Notes: a model not told the origin generated them from the letters alone. A DNA stretch of 64,000 nucleotides from Fictibacillus nanhaiensis (GCA_016401345.1 JAEACG010000002.1:804225-868224); one strand, 5' to 3'; positions 15,173 through 23,975 are shown, counted from the stretch's first letter. Made by a program: numbers and translations.

Positions 15173-16963
15173 TTAGAAGATGATATTCCTTTGAACATCG
15201 AAAACAGCAGGTGTGATGGAGGCAGGAGATGGAGGGATTGATGTATAACCGATTGGCATTGGTGTAGGCGGTGGCGGGATAACCTGTGTTACGGTTATAT
15301 CCGTACCGTTGCCATACGGAGGACCAACATAGCTGAAGAAGTTATCATAAACTTGTATTTGCCCATTAGTTGGTACAGATGTTCCTCCACCACTGTAATC
15401 CAAATACACCGCGAGCCGTGTAGGGTTAGGGTTAATAAACGTATTATCTTGAATTAAGATTTGCGCATACCCTGCAAAGGTATTAGCTCCTCCGACAAAG
15501 AAGATAACGGTGCTCCCGCTTCTCGCTCCATGGTTTATATAATTTTCTGTAATGAATAAGGAGAGAGCAATGGCATTTTGGTTAATGAGAAACGGCTGGG
15601 ACCAACTGAAGATACTATTGTTTGAAAGTTGTAACGTACCTGTAGCAAAGGCGCTCGCACTTGAGACTTCAATTGAGAATGTTCGTCTACTAGTTGCACC
15701 ACCATTGAAAATGTTTCCGTAAAACAAAGAGTTCGTACTGGATTGAAGCACGACAGCATCGCGGTCTCCCGTATGAATGATTGTATTTCCGATGTACTGA
15801 AAATTTGCAACATCAAGGAAAGACCCACGTCTGCCTCCATCTAAAATATTATAGCGAATAATATCGTTTGTATACTGAAGGAACGGTAAAAATGACCTCA
15901 ACGCCACGCTAAATAACGCATTTGAACCAAGTCCTGCCCCGGTAGGGCCAATAAAATGAATATTTTCCACGGTTACGTTATCCGCAGCGATGATCAAATA
16001 CGAAAAGTCCAGAGACCCAGTGATGCTGAAATTCACTTCGGTTAAAGAAGCTGAAATGCCTCGTAAAGTTAGTGGTTTGTTGATGGTTAGAGGGGTGGCT
16101 GAGGTAATGATGGCTGTATAGGTACCTGGAGACAATTCGATCGTGTCACCTGGAGCAGCTGCCGTAATAGCCGCTTGGATACTTGGATAATTAATTCCTT
16201 GCGTGATATTTCGAATGCGAAGCGCTTGAGGATCAATGTTTTCTCCGATTGTAATGAAATCAAATTCTTGATCGGTATTAAAGATCACTGTCGTAAGGGT
16301 CGTTGAAACGAGCCTTACAGCCGACGTCCGAACAACCGCAGCACTGGTGCTGATGTCATAAGTACCAGGTGTTAAGATGATTCGGCTGATCGTATTATTG
16401 TTAAGCGCTGCTAGTAGGTCTGCACTGGTACTGACCGTTACGGTCGTCTGAAGTCCTAGTTTTTGAATAAATACAGACGCGGTATCATTCGCCTGTGTTC
16501 CACCTGCTGGCGTTTGAAGTGTCACCGTTAACGGAACGACATTTGTATGATATCGGACGGTTAACGTCGCAGGTACTGTATCCACTGTAAGAATGGTTTG
16601 TCCCATGTTTTGCTGGTTAATATCATCTGAACCATAGATAGTGCCAGGAACAAGGATTCCGCCGTTAAATAGAGCAAACTGGTTCTTGATATCACCACTT
16701 ACGGAAAAAGAGATGTAATAATCACCAGGAACATTAATCACGATCTCAGCGGTTCCAGCTGTATGGGTAACGATGCCAGAGTTTGGGCCGTTGCTATCAA
16801 ACAGAATGTCTGTTTCCGGCAATAGAGCTTGTTCACTTAAATTATAGATGAACGCAAAATCCGAGGATGCTCCCGGCGGACCTGCGGGACCTTGTGGACC
16901 TTGAATGAGTGTGGGGTTGAATAGACATGGATAACATTCTGATTGTCTATCTTTCAAGTTCAT
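15173..16963 (-). CDS. exosporium-type protein: short collagen motif, BclA-like domain and right-handed beta-helix
   Basis: A 596-aa protein. After a Cys-containing start it has a very short collagen-like stretch (GPQGPAGPPG, near residues 21-30). A jelly-roll region like the BclA C-terminal domain follows at about residues 35-170 (starting FAFIYNLS and containing NQFALFNGG). The rest (about 180-590) has repeated beta-strand turns rich in Asn, Ile, Thr and Val, with repeated NxxF and NTFI-type rungs, as in right-handed beta-helix pectate-lyase folds. Placement on the spore surface is inferred. ATG 16963 follows AAAGGAGG; it lies 10 bases after the partner gene. Confidence 0.8.
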   Translation of the reverse strand: MNLKDRQSECYPCLFNPTLIQGPQGPAGPPGASSDFAFIYNLSEQALLPETDILFDSNGPNSGIVTHTAGTAEIVINVPGDYYISFSVSGDIKNQFALFNGGILVPGTIYGSDDINQQNMGQTILTVDTVPATLTVRYHTNVVPLTVTLQTPAGGTQANDTASVFIQKLGLQTTVTVSTSADLLAALNNNTISRIILTPGTYDISTSAAVVRTSAVRLVSTTLTTVIFNTDQEFDFITIGENIDPQALRIRNITQGINYPSIQAAITAAAPGDTIELSPGTYTAIITSATPLTINKPLTLRGISASLTEVNFSITGSLDFSYLIIAADNVTVENIHFIGPTGAGLGSNALFSVALRSFLPFLQYTNDIIRYNILDGGRRGSFLDVANFQYIGNTIIHTGDRDAVVLQSSTNSLFYGNIFNGGATSRRTFSIEVSSASAFATGTLQLSNNSIFSWSQPFLINQNAIALSLFITENYINHGARSGSTVIFFVGGANTFAGYAQILIQDNTFINPNPTRLAVYLDYSGGGTSVPTNGQIQVYDNFFSYVGPPYGNGTDITVTQVIPPPPTPMPIGYTSIPPSPASITPAVFDVQRNIIF

Positions 16964-16973
16964 AACCTCCTTT

Positions 16974-17483
16974 CTACAACCTCTGAATGAGTATAGAGGC
17001 TGTGACGTTGTTGGCTGTTCCGCCGGCAAGTGTTTCTAGCAGAACGGATGTTGCTGAAGTAAAGTTCCGTAACGTAAGGGTAGAAGAGCTAGTAACTGTA
17101 ATTATGGCTACTCCTGTATTCTGCTGATCCGTATCATTTGATCCGTATATGCTGCCGGCTACAAGTCCTCCATTTAGGAATAGGGCAAATTGATTTGCTT
17201 GCTGGGCCGTAACAGAAAAGAGAATTTTATAGTTACCAGGTGTATTGATTGTAATAATGGAATCACCCACGGTATGAGCAATTGAACCAAAAATGCTTCC
17301 GTTCGTATCAAACGTCACATCTGCTTGTGGATCAACCGATTGAGCGGTTGATTGATAAATAAATGCATAATCTGTGGAAGCTGCCGTGCCTGCTGCGCCC
17401 GCTGGTCCTTGTGACCCTTGTGGCCCAGGTACTGGAACAATCGTACAACAACAATTGCAACTATGACAATTTCTACAAGACAT
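16974..17483 (-). CDS. BclA-like exosporium protein with short collagen region
   Basis: A 169-aa protein. The N-terminus is Cys/His-rich (MSCRNCHSCNCCC), followed by a short collagen-like repeat (GPQGSQGPAGAAG) and a C-terminal beta jelly-roll (from DYAFIYQSTAQ to the end) like the BclA tip domain. It is a shortened relative of exosporium filament proteins. The ATG follows GAGGTGAT. It lies first in a two-gene operon with the beta-helix protein, and the two jelly-roll domains are clearly similar, so they may form mixed trimers (inference). Confidence 0.85.
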   Translation of the reverse strand: MSCRNCHSCNCCCTIVPVPGPQGSQGPAGAAGTAASTDYAFIYQSTAQSVDPQADVTFDTNGSIFGSIAHTVGDSIITINTPGNYKILFSVTAQQANQFALFLNGGLVAGSIYGSNDTDQQNTGVAIITVTSSSTLTLRNFTSATSVLLETLAGGTANNVTASILIQRL

Positions 17484-17536
17484 AAAATCACCTCAAAGAA
17501 TAAAAATATTACCAAAAAAAGAGCTAGTAACAGTAA

Positions 17537-17564
17537 TAGGATATGCTGAAAGACAAGTTATGTG
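17537..17564 (-). promoter_or_regulatory. putative sigma-K promoter of the exosporium operon
   Basis: On the minus strand CATATCCTA (17545-17537) matches the sigma-K -10 pattern CATAnnnTA, and an AC lies 16 bases upstream, as required for the -35. Expression in the late mother cell would fit exosporium proteins. Confidence 0.6.
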
Positions 17565-17735
17565 ATTTTAAGTTAATTAAAGAAGCTAGATTTTCTGCTG
17601 ACAAACAAATGGTCATTATGAAACGTGGATAATTTGTATTTCAATAGTTAGGAGGACTATGAATGCAACAGATAGACTTGTTTTAAATTTAGTTCCTCCC
17701 GCTCATTAAGATGAATTCTAGTTTACTTGTAAATT

Positions 17736-17950
17736 CTAAGGAGTATCGTCAGGATTGTTAAAATGAATCTTAACATGTACATCATTCTCGAATTCCATAA
17801 CGCAAGGTTCTGTCGCTTCTATGAGAAATTTCTTTTTCGTTGTAAACGTTCCAGTTGCTGAAGTAGTTGTAGATGGAATGGTCATTTAGTACTACCTTTA
17901 CTTCTGCGGTTACTCCACAAACAGCAATTGGAAGTTGTGGAACACAGTTC
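17736..17950 (-). pseudogene. frameshifted remnant, probably a spore-surface gene
   Basis: On the minus strand two coding-like pieces sit in different frames. The first (17950-17883) reads NCVPQLPIAVCGVTAEVKVV. The second (17885-17736) starts MTIPSTTTSATGTFTTKKKF and ends HFNNPDDTP. They would join into one protein if a frameshift near 17880 were corrected. The Cys/Thr content and its place just upstream of the exosporium genes suggest a spore coat or appendage protein, but the family is not recognised. No intact start was found. Confidence 0.4.
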
Positions 17951-18006
17951 TAAAGGATTATCATCTAAATAATTATGGTGCTAATTTAAAAAATCAAAGT
18001 AGAAAA

Positions 18007-18037
18007 AATACTCAGAGTACTTAATACTCTGAGTATT
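18007..18037. terminator. strong hairpin, terminator-like
   Basis: A 13-bp perfect stem, AATACTCAGAGTA / TACTCTGAGTATT, with a run of T following on the minus strand. No intact gene ends here, so it may belong to a lost minus-strand gene. Confidence 0.55.
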
Positions 18038-18154
18038 GTTCATAAAATGACGTTATATAGGATTTAAGGTCTAAATGAATTGCTATTGATTCTTAATGAT
18101 ATAGATTATAATTATGAATCTTTGATTAAATAAAAATAAAAAGTATGTACTTCA

Positions 18155-18190
18155 AGCCTAACTTCAAATGAAGTTAGGCTATTGATTTTT
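18155..18190. terminator. hairpin next to the 28-codon ORF
   Basis: A perfect 11-bp stem, AGCCTAACTTC / GAAGTTAGGCT, with TTGATTTTT following on the plus strand. It lies directly downstream of the small minus-strand ORF at 18189-18275. Confidence 0.55.
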
Positions 18191-18275
18191 AACCAATTCT
18201 TTTTTTGTCTTGTGGAGTCTTACGGATTTTTTTATCAGCAAATAATCCGTCTAATAGACTTAAGAAATTACGCAT
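18189..18275 (-). CDS. 28-residue basic peptide, candidate small gene
   Basis: A 28-aa protein starting MRNFLSLLDGLFADKK and ending in a strongly basic tail RKTPQDKKRIG. The ATG is preceded by GGGGTG at good distance, and a hairpin follows the stop. The amphipathic N-terminal half and basic tail suggest membrane or nucleic-acid contact. It lies between the exosporium region and a sporulation-type amidase, so expression during sporulation is possible. The family is not recognised. Confidence 0.5.
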   Translation of the reverse strand: MRNFLSLLDGLFADKKIRKTPQDKKRIG

Positions 18276-18486
18276 AAAAGACACCCCATATCCTTGTAAT
18301 GCATGATATAGAGAAGTATTACTCTCTATGTAATAGATTATGAGGGAAGAAATCTATTTGATTGGACACGATCAAACAAAAGGCGTTAGTGCGTTACCTT
18401 TTTATAAGCATTATTTTAGAAGACTCTAGTAAAGTACAAACCTTTTTCATAGATTCCACATATGATGAATAATAGGGGTGATGAAA

Positions 18487-19170
18487 ATGGTGAAAATTTT
18501 TATAGATCCGGGTCATGGTGGTTCTGATCCTGGAGGTGTGGGGAATAACCTCACAGAAAAAACACTTACTCTTCAAATAGGAATTCGAATCAGAGATATT
18601 TTACTTGCTGAATACAGCAATGTTTCAATTTTAATGAGCCGTACTTCGGATGTAACGAAGTCTTTAACAGAACGAACCAATGCTGCAAACGCTTGGGGAG
18701 CGGATTTTTTTCTATCGATTCATACGAATGCGGGTGGGGGAACAGGGTACGAAGATTACATCTATCCGGGTTCAACAGCACCTACGACGACGTATCAAGA
18801 TAATGTGCATACCGAGTTTTTGAAAATCGTAAATTTCAGCGATCGTGGTCAGAAGACAGCAAACTTTCATGTATTACGTGAATCGAACATGCCTGCTCTA
18901 TTAACGGAGAATGGGTTTATTGATAACGTAAATGACGCCAATAAACTAAAAACGGCGTCCTTTATTGAAAATATTGCGCGTGGACATGTAAATGGAATTG
19001 TGAAGAGCTTCAGCCTTCCTAAAAAAGCAATTTATCACACAGTGGTAAGTGGAGATACTGTCTATGCTCTTAGTCAGCAATATGGCAGCACAATTCAGCA
19101 GATTAAAAGTTGGAACAATCTAGATAATAACTACAGCATCTATCCAGGTCAGATTTTGAGAGTGAAGTAA
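18487..19170 (+). CDS. N-acetylmuramoyl-L-alanine amidase (Amidase_3) with LysM domain
   Basis: A 227-aa peptidoglycan amidase that cuts between muramic acid and the stem peptide. Zinc ligands are in [10 protein letters not shown] (His), the Glu of [10 protein letters not shown] and the His of SIHTNAGGG; the catalytic Glu lies in [10 protein letters not shown] LysM domain ([18 protein letters not shown] to YPGQILRV, residues 182-227) anchors it to the wall. There is no signal peptide, as in the mother-cell lysis enzymes CwlC/CwlH, so a role in releasing the spore is a reasonable inference. The ATG at 18487 follows GGGGTG. Confidence 0.92.
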   Translation: MVKIFIDPGHGGSDPGGVGNNLTEKTLTLQIGIRIRDILLAEYSNVSILMSRTSDVTKSLTERTNAANAWGADFFLSIHTNAGGGTGYEDYIYPGSTAPTTTYQDNVHTEFLKIVNFSDRGQKTANFHVLRESNMPALLTENGFIDNVNDANKLKTASFIENIARGHVNGIVKSFSLPKKAIYHTVVSGDTVYALSQQYGSTIQQIKSWNNLDNNYSIYPGQILRVK

Positions 19171-19212
19171 TACCAAATACACTGCAATTAAAGTGTATTT
19201 GGTATTTTTTTT
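19170..19212 (+). terminator. intrinsic terminator after the amidase gene
   Basis: The long stem AATACCAAATACACT / AGTGTATTTGGTATT is followed by eight T. It also separates the convergent DUF5367 gene. Confidence 0.9.
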
Positions 19213-19217
19213 GACAA

Positions 19218-19661
19218 CTACGCCAACTTTATTCCTTTTCGATAAGCTTCAAAAAATGCGAATGCTAAAAACGTAAAAGCTCCCCATAAGATCCATGCTG
19301 CACCAAAGCTGATCTGATCTGAATTTGTACCATAAACCCAAGTTCCCCAAGTCAAAACGATTCCATCAAAGAAAGTAGCTGTTGCAAGACCTAGCCCAAT
19401 GCCAGGAACAATCTGGAGCGGCTTAAGATCTGCACCTTTAATGATGAGTAAAACGGAAAGCCAAGATACTGGTATAGCGAGTGCGAAGGAAATCAGACTT
19501 CCTTCTCTGCCAAATAAACCAACGGAATATCCGAATTTAACAGCCATTGCTCCACTAAACCAAAAGACAATTCCAAATGCAATTAGAATTCCTGTTTGTT
19601 TCATACTAAAAAAACGTGGTTTCTCTGACTCAATAACTTCTGCAACTTCAGTGTTCTTCAT
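19218..19661 (-). CDS. four-helix membrane protein, DUF5367-like
   Basis: A 147-aa protein with four membrane helices after a charged cytosolic start (about residues 21-45, 53-73, 80-100 and 115-135). The frame is open much further upstream, but the GGGAGGGAG ribosome site fixes the ATG at 19661. It resembles the DUF5367 family, whose function is unknown. It lies divergent to a TetR-type regulator with two palindromes between them, so it is probably the regulator's target; a transport or membrane-protection role is inferred. Confidence 0.75.
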   Translation of the reverse strand: MKNTEVAEVIESEKPRFFSMKQTGILIAFGIVFWFSGAMAVKFGYSVGLFGREGSLISFALAIPVSWLSVLLIIKGADLKPLQIVPGIGLGLATATFFDGIVLTWGTWVYGTNSDQISFGAAWILWGAFTFLAFAFFEAYRKGIKLA

Positions 19662-19686
19662 CTTATGACTCCCTCCCATTTTTAAA

Positions 19687-19729
19687 ATGTAGCACTTGCT
19701 ACATAAATAAAATGTAGCATATACTACAT
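19687..19729. promoter_or_regulatory. twin palindromic operators in the TetR divergon
   Basis: ATGTAGCACTTGCTACAT at 19687-19704 is a perfect 8+2+8 palindrome. A second copy with one mismatch in the arms, ATGTAGCATATACTACAT, follows at 19712-19729, with centres 25 bases apart. They fill the region between the divergent TetR and membrane genes and are very probably the regulator's binding sites. Confidence 0.85.
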
Positions 19730-19753
19730 AAAAAATGCAACGAGGGAAATGTG

Positions 19754-20296
19754 ATGAAAAAAGGCGAATTACGTAAACAAGAACTACAAGATAAAATGGC
19801 AAAGCACATTCTTGAAAATGGTTTACAAGCGGGAAGTTTGAGAAATTTAGCACAAGCGGCAGGGACGAGTGACAGAATGTTGCTTCATTATTATCATGAC
19901 AAAGAAGAGCTTATGAAAGAAGTGTTAACTCAAATATCCGATAACCTGATTACTATTCTTGAACAGGCGCGAACAGTTTCTATTCCTTTTAATCAATTAG
20001 TACCCCACCTGTACAAATTGATTAAAAACCCTGTCGTGAAACCCTACATTCAACTTTGGCTCGAGTTAATTGCAAGAGCTTCTAAAAAAGAAGAGCCTTA
20101 CCATTCGATTGCAAAACAGATTGGGGACAGTTTTATTCATTACTGCTCTGAGCTCATTCAAGCTGACGATAAAGAAAAAGAGAAATTAGCGCCTTTAACA
20201 TTCATCATTATAGAGGGAATAGCTATGCTAGATGCAATTGATTTTGAGTCTAATATTGAAAAAGCGTTGGATGGCTTATCTGACTTTAAAAAATAG
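19754..20296 (+). CDS. TetR/AcrR family transcriptional regulator
   Basis: A 180-aa regulator. Its N-terminal helix-turn-helix reads GSLRNLAQAAGTSDRMLLHY (residues 33-52), the standard TetR DNA-reading unit, and is followed by an all-helical ligand domain. The start is the ATG at 19754 behind GAGGGAAA. The twin palindromes upstream predict repression of itself and of the divergent membrane gene. The ligand is unknown. Confidence 0.92.
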   Translation: MKKGELRKQELQDKMAKHILENGLQAGSLRNLAQAAGTSDRMLLHYYHDKEELMKEVLTQISDNLITILEQARTVSIPFNQLVPHLYKLIKNPVVKPYIQLWLELIARASKKEEPYHSIAKQIGDSFIHYCSELIQADDKEKEKLAPLTFIIIEGIAMLDAIDFESNIEKALDGLSDFKK

Positions 20297-20349
20297 TTTT
20301 AGAAAAGTTAGTGTGGCCATAACATATTATTGGAAAAAACTTGCTTGAA

Positions 20350-20378
20350 GCTTACAGTTATCTGACTGTAGGTTTTTT
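20350..20378 (+). terminator. intrinsic terminator after the TetR gene
   Basis: The stem CTTACAGT / ACTGTAGG is followed by TTTTTTAT. The rest of the 330-base gap up to 20628 shows no gene that I can support. Confidence 0.75.
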
Positions 20379-20628
20379 ATTTTGGGAAAATGTTATAGGT
20401 TTTTTGACTCATGACAAATTAGTAATATCATTTTCTCGCATCTTACACACATAAATTAGTCCTATCTGCCCATTAAATTAACCCAACTCATATCCTCTTC
20501 CTATTTATTGAAGTTTTTGAGATGATTAATTCAATGAAAAAACATTATTTACCAAGTGTTGGAGTAAGGTGACATGTATTACAGATTTTACTACTTCGTT
20601 TGGAAGAAAGAAAAGGAAGGTAGAACAT

Positions 20629-20901
20629 ATGAAAAGCACGGGGATTGTGAGAAAAGTAGATGAGTTAGGAAGAATCGTTATTCCGATTGAATTGCGACGA
20701 ATGATGAATCTAGACATTAAAGATGGAATCGAGATTTTTGTTGAGAATGACCGCATTATTTTAAAGAAATACATACCGAATAACTCCTGTGTGATTACAG
20801 GAGAAGTAACAGATCAAAATGCCATGTGTGCAGGCGGGAAGTTCGTACTCAGTCCGAATGGTGCAAAAGCTCTTTTAGAAGAATTAGAATTAAAGTTCTA
20901 A
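20629..20901 (+). CDS. AbrB/Abh family transition-state regulator
   Basis: A 90-aa DNA-binding protein. The N-terminal swapped-hairpin domain reads STGIVRKVDELGRIVIPIEL (residues 3-22), nearly identical to the AbrB/Abh family start. The C-terminal half (NNSCVITGEVTDQNAM) resembles the multimerising domain, with a Cys at the equivalent place. AbrB-like proteins repress post-exponential genes. AAGGAAGG precedes the ATG at 20629. It is followed after 16 bases by a kinase gene, so co-transcription is possible. Whether this is AbrB itself or a paralogue cannot be decided here. Confidence 0.92.
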   Translation: MKSTGIVRKVDELGRIVIPIELRRMMNLDIKDGIEIFVENDRIILKKYIPNNSCVITGEVTDQNAMCAGGKFVLSPNGAKALLEELELKF

Positions 20902-20917
20902 GTATGGAGGAACACCA

Positions 20918-21454
20918 GTGACAACTGAACATGCAAGAACCGTTTATCTCCTATCAGGACCAGCAGGAGTCGGGAAATCAACAACTGCGATCGAGCTTGT
21001 AAAAAGTCTATCCAATAGCGCTTATCTATCTGGTGATGAAATAAGTCATATGCATATTAACGGAAGAAAGAAACCTTGGCAAAGTGAACAGGAGCATGAT
21101 TTGATCTGGAATAACATTCTTCAACTTACAAGGAATTTCATTGATCATGGCTGTGACGTTGTGATCGATTACATAACCTTTCCAAAGGATGCAGAGTGGC
21201 TAAAACTTCTATTAGATAAATCCAACGTAATCATCAAGTATGTAGTCCTTTGGGCAGATGAAAAGACGTTAGTAAAAAGAGATGCTTTGCGGGATGCAGA
21301 AGAGCAAATGGGTGAAAGGTGCTTAATCCTTTTTCATGAGTTCTTGAACTCAAAACTAGATTCTAAGCATCTTCTTCTTACAAGTTTACTTACTCCAAAG
21401 GACTTGCAACAAGTCGTTCAAGAAATAATGCTTGAAAACAGATTCCTTCAATAA
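20918..21454 (+). CDS. P-loop kinase of the AAA_33/zeta-toxin-like type
   Basis: A 178-aa protein with Walker A GPAGVGKSTT at residues 14-23, an SGDEIS strand at 38-43, a DVVIDYITFP segment near 82 and a basic lid VKRDALRDAEEQM near 120. The layout fits small nucleoside, sugar or antibiotic kinases. The start is GTG at 20918 behind ATGGAGG. The substrate is unknown. It may be in an operon with the AbrB-like gene, and it ends in its own terminator. Confidence 0.85.
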   Translation: MTTEHARTVYLLSGPAGVGKSTTAIELVKSLSNSAYLSGDEISHMHINGRKKPWQSEQEHDLIWNNILQLTRNFIDHGCDVVIDYITFPKDAEWLKLLLDKSNVIIKYVVLWADEKTLVKRDALRDAEEQMGERCLILFHEFLNSKLDSKHLLLTSLLTPKDLQQVVQEIMLENRFLQ

Positions 21455-21461
21455 TAAAAAA

Positions 21462-21491
21462 CATGCGGCTTTAAGCGCTGCATGCTTTTTT
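21462..21491 (+). terminator. intrinsic terminator after the kinase gene
   Basis: The stem CATGCGGC / GCTGCATG (8 bp, one G-T pair) is followed by CTTTTTT. Confidence 0.75.
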
Positions 21492-21515
21492 AGTGGAAAG
21501 TCGTGCGGAAGATCC

Positions 21516-22295
21516 TTATTTTTTAAATAATTGTACCCAAGCTCCCTCAAAATAGCCAACCCCGATGGAGTCATAGTTAGAGCTTAAAATGTTTTGGCGG
21601 TGCCCAGGACTATTCATCCAATCTGCCATAACTGCTTGTGGTGAAGTTTGTCCTTTTGCAATGTTCTCACCTGCAGCTGTGTAATCGATTCCAAAGCTGC
21701 GCATCATGTCAAACGGAGATCCGTAAGTCGGTGAGTTATGATCGAAATAATTATTCTGAATCATGTCTTTAGCTTTTGCCAAAGCTACATTGCTGAGTTC
21801 AGCATCAAGTGTTAATGGGGCAAGGCCGGCTTTTTGACGCTCTGCATTCACAAGCTGTGAAACTTGTGTAGCAGTCGAACCGACAGAAGGTTGTGCAGGA
21901 GCTGCGGATTTTGGTGCTGGCTGTTGTTTGGCAACAGATGCTGGCAGCTCGATCACTTGTCCAGGATAAACCCAATTGATCTCTTTGATCTGTGGGTTTG
22001 CCTGTTGAATTGCCCATAAACTAACATTTGACGCCGAAGCGATTTTGTTAAGAGTCTCTCCATTTACTACTTTGTGTAGATTTGAAGACGATGGAATGTA
22101 TAACGTTTGACCAGGATAGATGTTATGGCTTGTCAAACGATTCATTCCGATTACATGTGATACGCTTACATTTTGATGCTGTGCGATCTTCCACAGTGTG
22201 TCATTTTGCTGAACCGTATATGGTGTTGAAGCATGTGCTGCAGTTGTCATTACAAGAAAAGCAGCCAATGATAAAGATAATATTTTTAAACGCAT
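21516..22295 (-). CDS. secreted protein with two LysM domains and a CAP domain
   Basis: A 259-aa exported protein. A signal peptide (residues 1-23, ending TTAAHA) is followed by LysM 1 (TPYTVQQNDTLWKIAQHQN) and LysM 2 (HKVVNGETLNKIASASN), both peptidoglycan-binding, then an Ala/Pro/Gln linker. The C-terminal CAP domain (about 140-259) has NAERQKAGLAPL at its start, HRQNILSSNYDSIGVGYFEG near its end and the pocket histidines in DHNSP and GHR. It resembles Bacillus YkwD/SafA-like spore or wall proteins. ATG 22295 follows GGGGGAT. A role at the cell or spore surface is inferred. Confidence 0.92.
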   Translation of the reverse strand: MRLKILSLSLAAFLVMTTAAHASTPYTVQQNDTLWKIAQHQNVSVSHVIGMNRLTSHNIYPGQTLYIPSSSNLHKVVNGETLNKIASASNVSLWAIQQANPQIKEINWVYPGQVIELPASVAKQQPAPKSAAPAQPSVGSTATQVSQLVNAERQKAGLAPLTLDAELSNVALAKAKDMIQNNYFDHNSPTYGSPFDMMRSFGIDYTAAGENIAKGQTSPQAVMADWMNSPGHRQNILSSNYDSIGVGYFEGAWVQLFKK

Positions 22296-22472
22296 AATAT
22301 CCCCCGAATATCCAGTTCCCCCAACGACTTTCACAATTTAAATGTTCACATAATTTAGACCGCGAAACAACTGGGAATGAGAGAAAAATTTTGTAAATAA
22401 ATGTATGTAAAAGGGTTTTCGTGTCGGGAAGTCGAAGTAGTCTTACAACAACGATCAGAAAGGGTGGATACT

Positions 22473-22961
22473 ATGAATCTGCACCAAGCAGCAATGGATG
22501 GGAATTTAACAGAGGTTGAGGAACTTTTAAAAAACGAAGATACAAACATAAACAGGCTCAGTGAAGGGTGGTCACCTCTTCATCTAGCCGCACATTTTGG
22601 ACATATGGAGATCGTGAAGTTACTACTTGAACATGGAGCTGATGTTCATGTGAAATCAGGAAACAACATGGCGAACACGCCGCTTCATGCCGCTGCAGCG
22701 AATATGAAGAATCGCCAAGAGATGATTAGTCTCCTATTATCACACGGAGCCGACATTAACGAAAAGCAAAGCGGAGGCTGGACCATTCTACATCAAGCTG
22801 CTCAGCATAACGATCCAGAAATGATCGCTTACTTTGTTGAAAAAGGAGCCGATCCATACCTTGCCAAAGAGGACGGAAAAACAGCCCTTGAACTGGCGGA
22901 AGATGAAGAAGCACATGAAGCAGCGGACATCTTGAGAAACTGCACACTAAATAAAATCTAA
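22473..22961 (+). CDS. ankyrin-repeat protein
   Basis: A 162-aa cytosolic protein made of about four ankyrin repeats. Clear repeats are GWSPLHLAAHFGHMEIVKLL, NTPLHAAAANMKNRQEMISL and GWTILHQAAQHNDPEMIAYF, each with the TPLHxAA core. Such proteins act by protein-protein contact. The frame opens at 22401, but AAAGGGTGG places the start at ATG 22473. There is no partner gene nearby that explains its role. Confidence 0.93.
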   Translation: MNLHQAAMDGNLTEVEELLKNEDTNINRLSEGWSPLHLAAHFGHMEIVKLLLEHGADVHVKSGNNMANTPLHAAAANMKNRQEMISLLLSHGADINEKQSGGWTILHQAAQHNDPEMIAYFVEKGADPYLAKEDGKTALELAEDEEAHEAADILRNCTLNKI

Positions 22962-22988
22962 AATACAGGATGTGTCCTGTATTTTTCT
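22960..22988 (+). terminator. intrinsic terminator after the ankyrin gene
   Basis: The stem AAATACAGGA / TCCTGTATTT is followed by TTTCTTTTTC. Confidence 0.85.
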
Positions 22989-23051
22989 TTTTCTCATAAT
23001 TTGTTATTATAGGAAAGGTAGTTTTTTAAGATGCATAAGTAGGTGGTAATG

Positions 23052-23975
23052 ATGGACTTTCAAATTTTATTGTATTATAAATACGTAACGATCGAAGACC
23101 CCGAAGCGTTTAAAGAAGAACATCTCGCTCTTTGTAAAGAAGTCGGACTCAAAGGCAGAATCCTTGTAGCGAACGAAGGGATCAACGGAACCGTATCTGG
23201 AACGGTGGAGCAGACTGAAGCTTACATGAAGATGATGAAGAATGATCCTCGTTTTGCAGATACCGTTTACAAAATAGAGGGATCGAACGAACATGCCTTC
23301 AAAAAGATGAAGGTTCGAGTCCGTCCAGAGCTCGTACACTTGAGTCTTGAAGATGATGTGAATCCGAACGAACTTACGGGTAAGCACCTTTCTCCAAAAG
23401 AATGGCTTGAAGCGATGGAATCAGAAGATGTCGTGATTTTAGATGCGCGTAACACATATGAATACGACCTAGGCCATTTCAAGAATGCGATCAGACCAGA
23501 TGTGGAAACGTTCCGTGAACTGCCACAATGGGTGCGAGAGAACTTCAGTCAGTTCAAGGATAAAAAAGTTCTTACGTATTGCACGGGCGGCATTCGTTGT
23601 GAGAAGTTCTCAGGATTCTTAGTAAAAGAGGGCTTCAAAGACGTTTCACAGCTCGAAGGTGGAATCATCTCCTACGGATATGATGAAGAAGCCAAAGGAA
23701 AGCTTTGGGACGGAAAGTGTTATGTGTTCGATGAGCGGATCTCCGTACCTGTTAACCGAACAGGGGAAGAGGTTGTCGTCGGCAAATGTTATCACTGCGG
23801 AAACCCTGAAGAACGCTATGTAAAATGCGGTAATCCAGAATGTAACGCGCATCTGTTGATGTGTGAAGAATGTGAACATGAGCACAAACGCTCGTGCAGC
23901 ACAGAGTGCAGGGAACATCCGTGGAACCGTTATATAAAAGAATGTGAAGCAGAAAGCGAAAGTTCTCCTTTGTAG
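23052..23975 (+). CDS. trhO: tRNA uridine(34) hydroxylase, rhodanese-type (UPF0176)
   Basis: A 307-aa enzyme that hydroxylates uridine 34 of certain tRNAs using oxygen, the first step to 5-methoxyuridine in Bacillus-type bacteria. The N-terminal ferredoxin-like domain includes [16 protein letters not shown]. The central rhodanese domain ends in the active-site loop [17 protein letters not shown]. The C-terminus has several Cys pairs ([20 protein letters not shown], then CEECEHEHK), likely binding zinc. The ATG at 23052 follows AGGTGG. It is a single gene. Confidence 0.95.
   Translation: MDFQILLYYKYVTIEDPEAFKEEHLALCKEVGLKGRILVANEGINGTVSGTVEQTEAYMKMMKNDPRFADTVYKIEGSNEHAFKKMKVRVRPELVHLSLEDDVNPNELTGKHLSPKEWLEAMESEDVVILDARNTYEYDLGHFKNAIRPDVETFRELPQWVRENFSQFKDKKVLTYCTGGIRCEKFSGFLVKEGFKDVSQLEGGIISYGYDEEAKGKLWDGKCYVFDERISVPVNRTGEEVVVGKCYHCGNPEERYVKCGNPECNAHLLMCEECEHEHKRSCSTECREHPWNRYIKECEAESESSPL

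Noticed and set aside
15535..15840. 101-codon frame inside the beta-helix gene
   Set aside because: It shares the strand but not the frame of the real gene and has no start signal.
17659..17709. 16-codon ORF behind AGGAGG
   Set aside because: The ribosome site is good, but the product is too short to support; it may be the stub of a lost gene.
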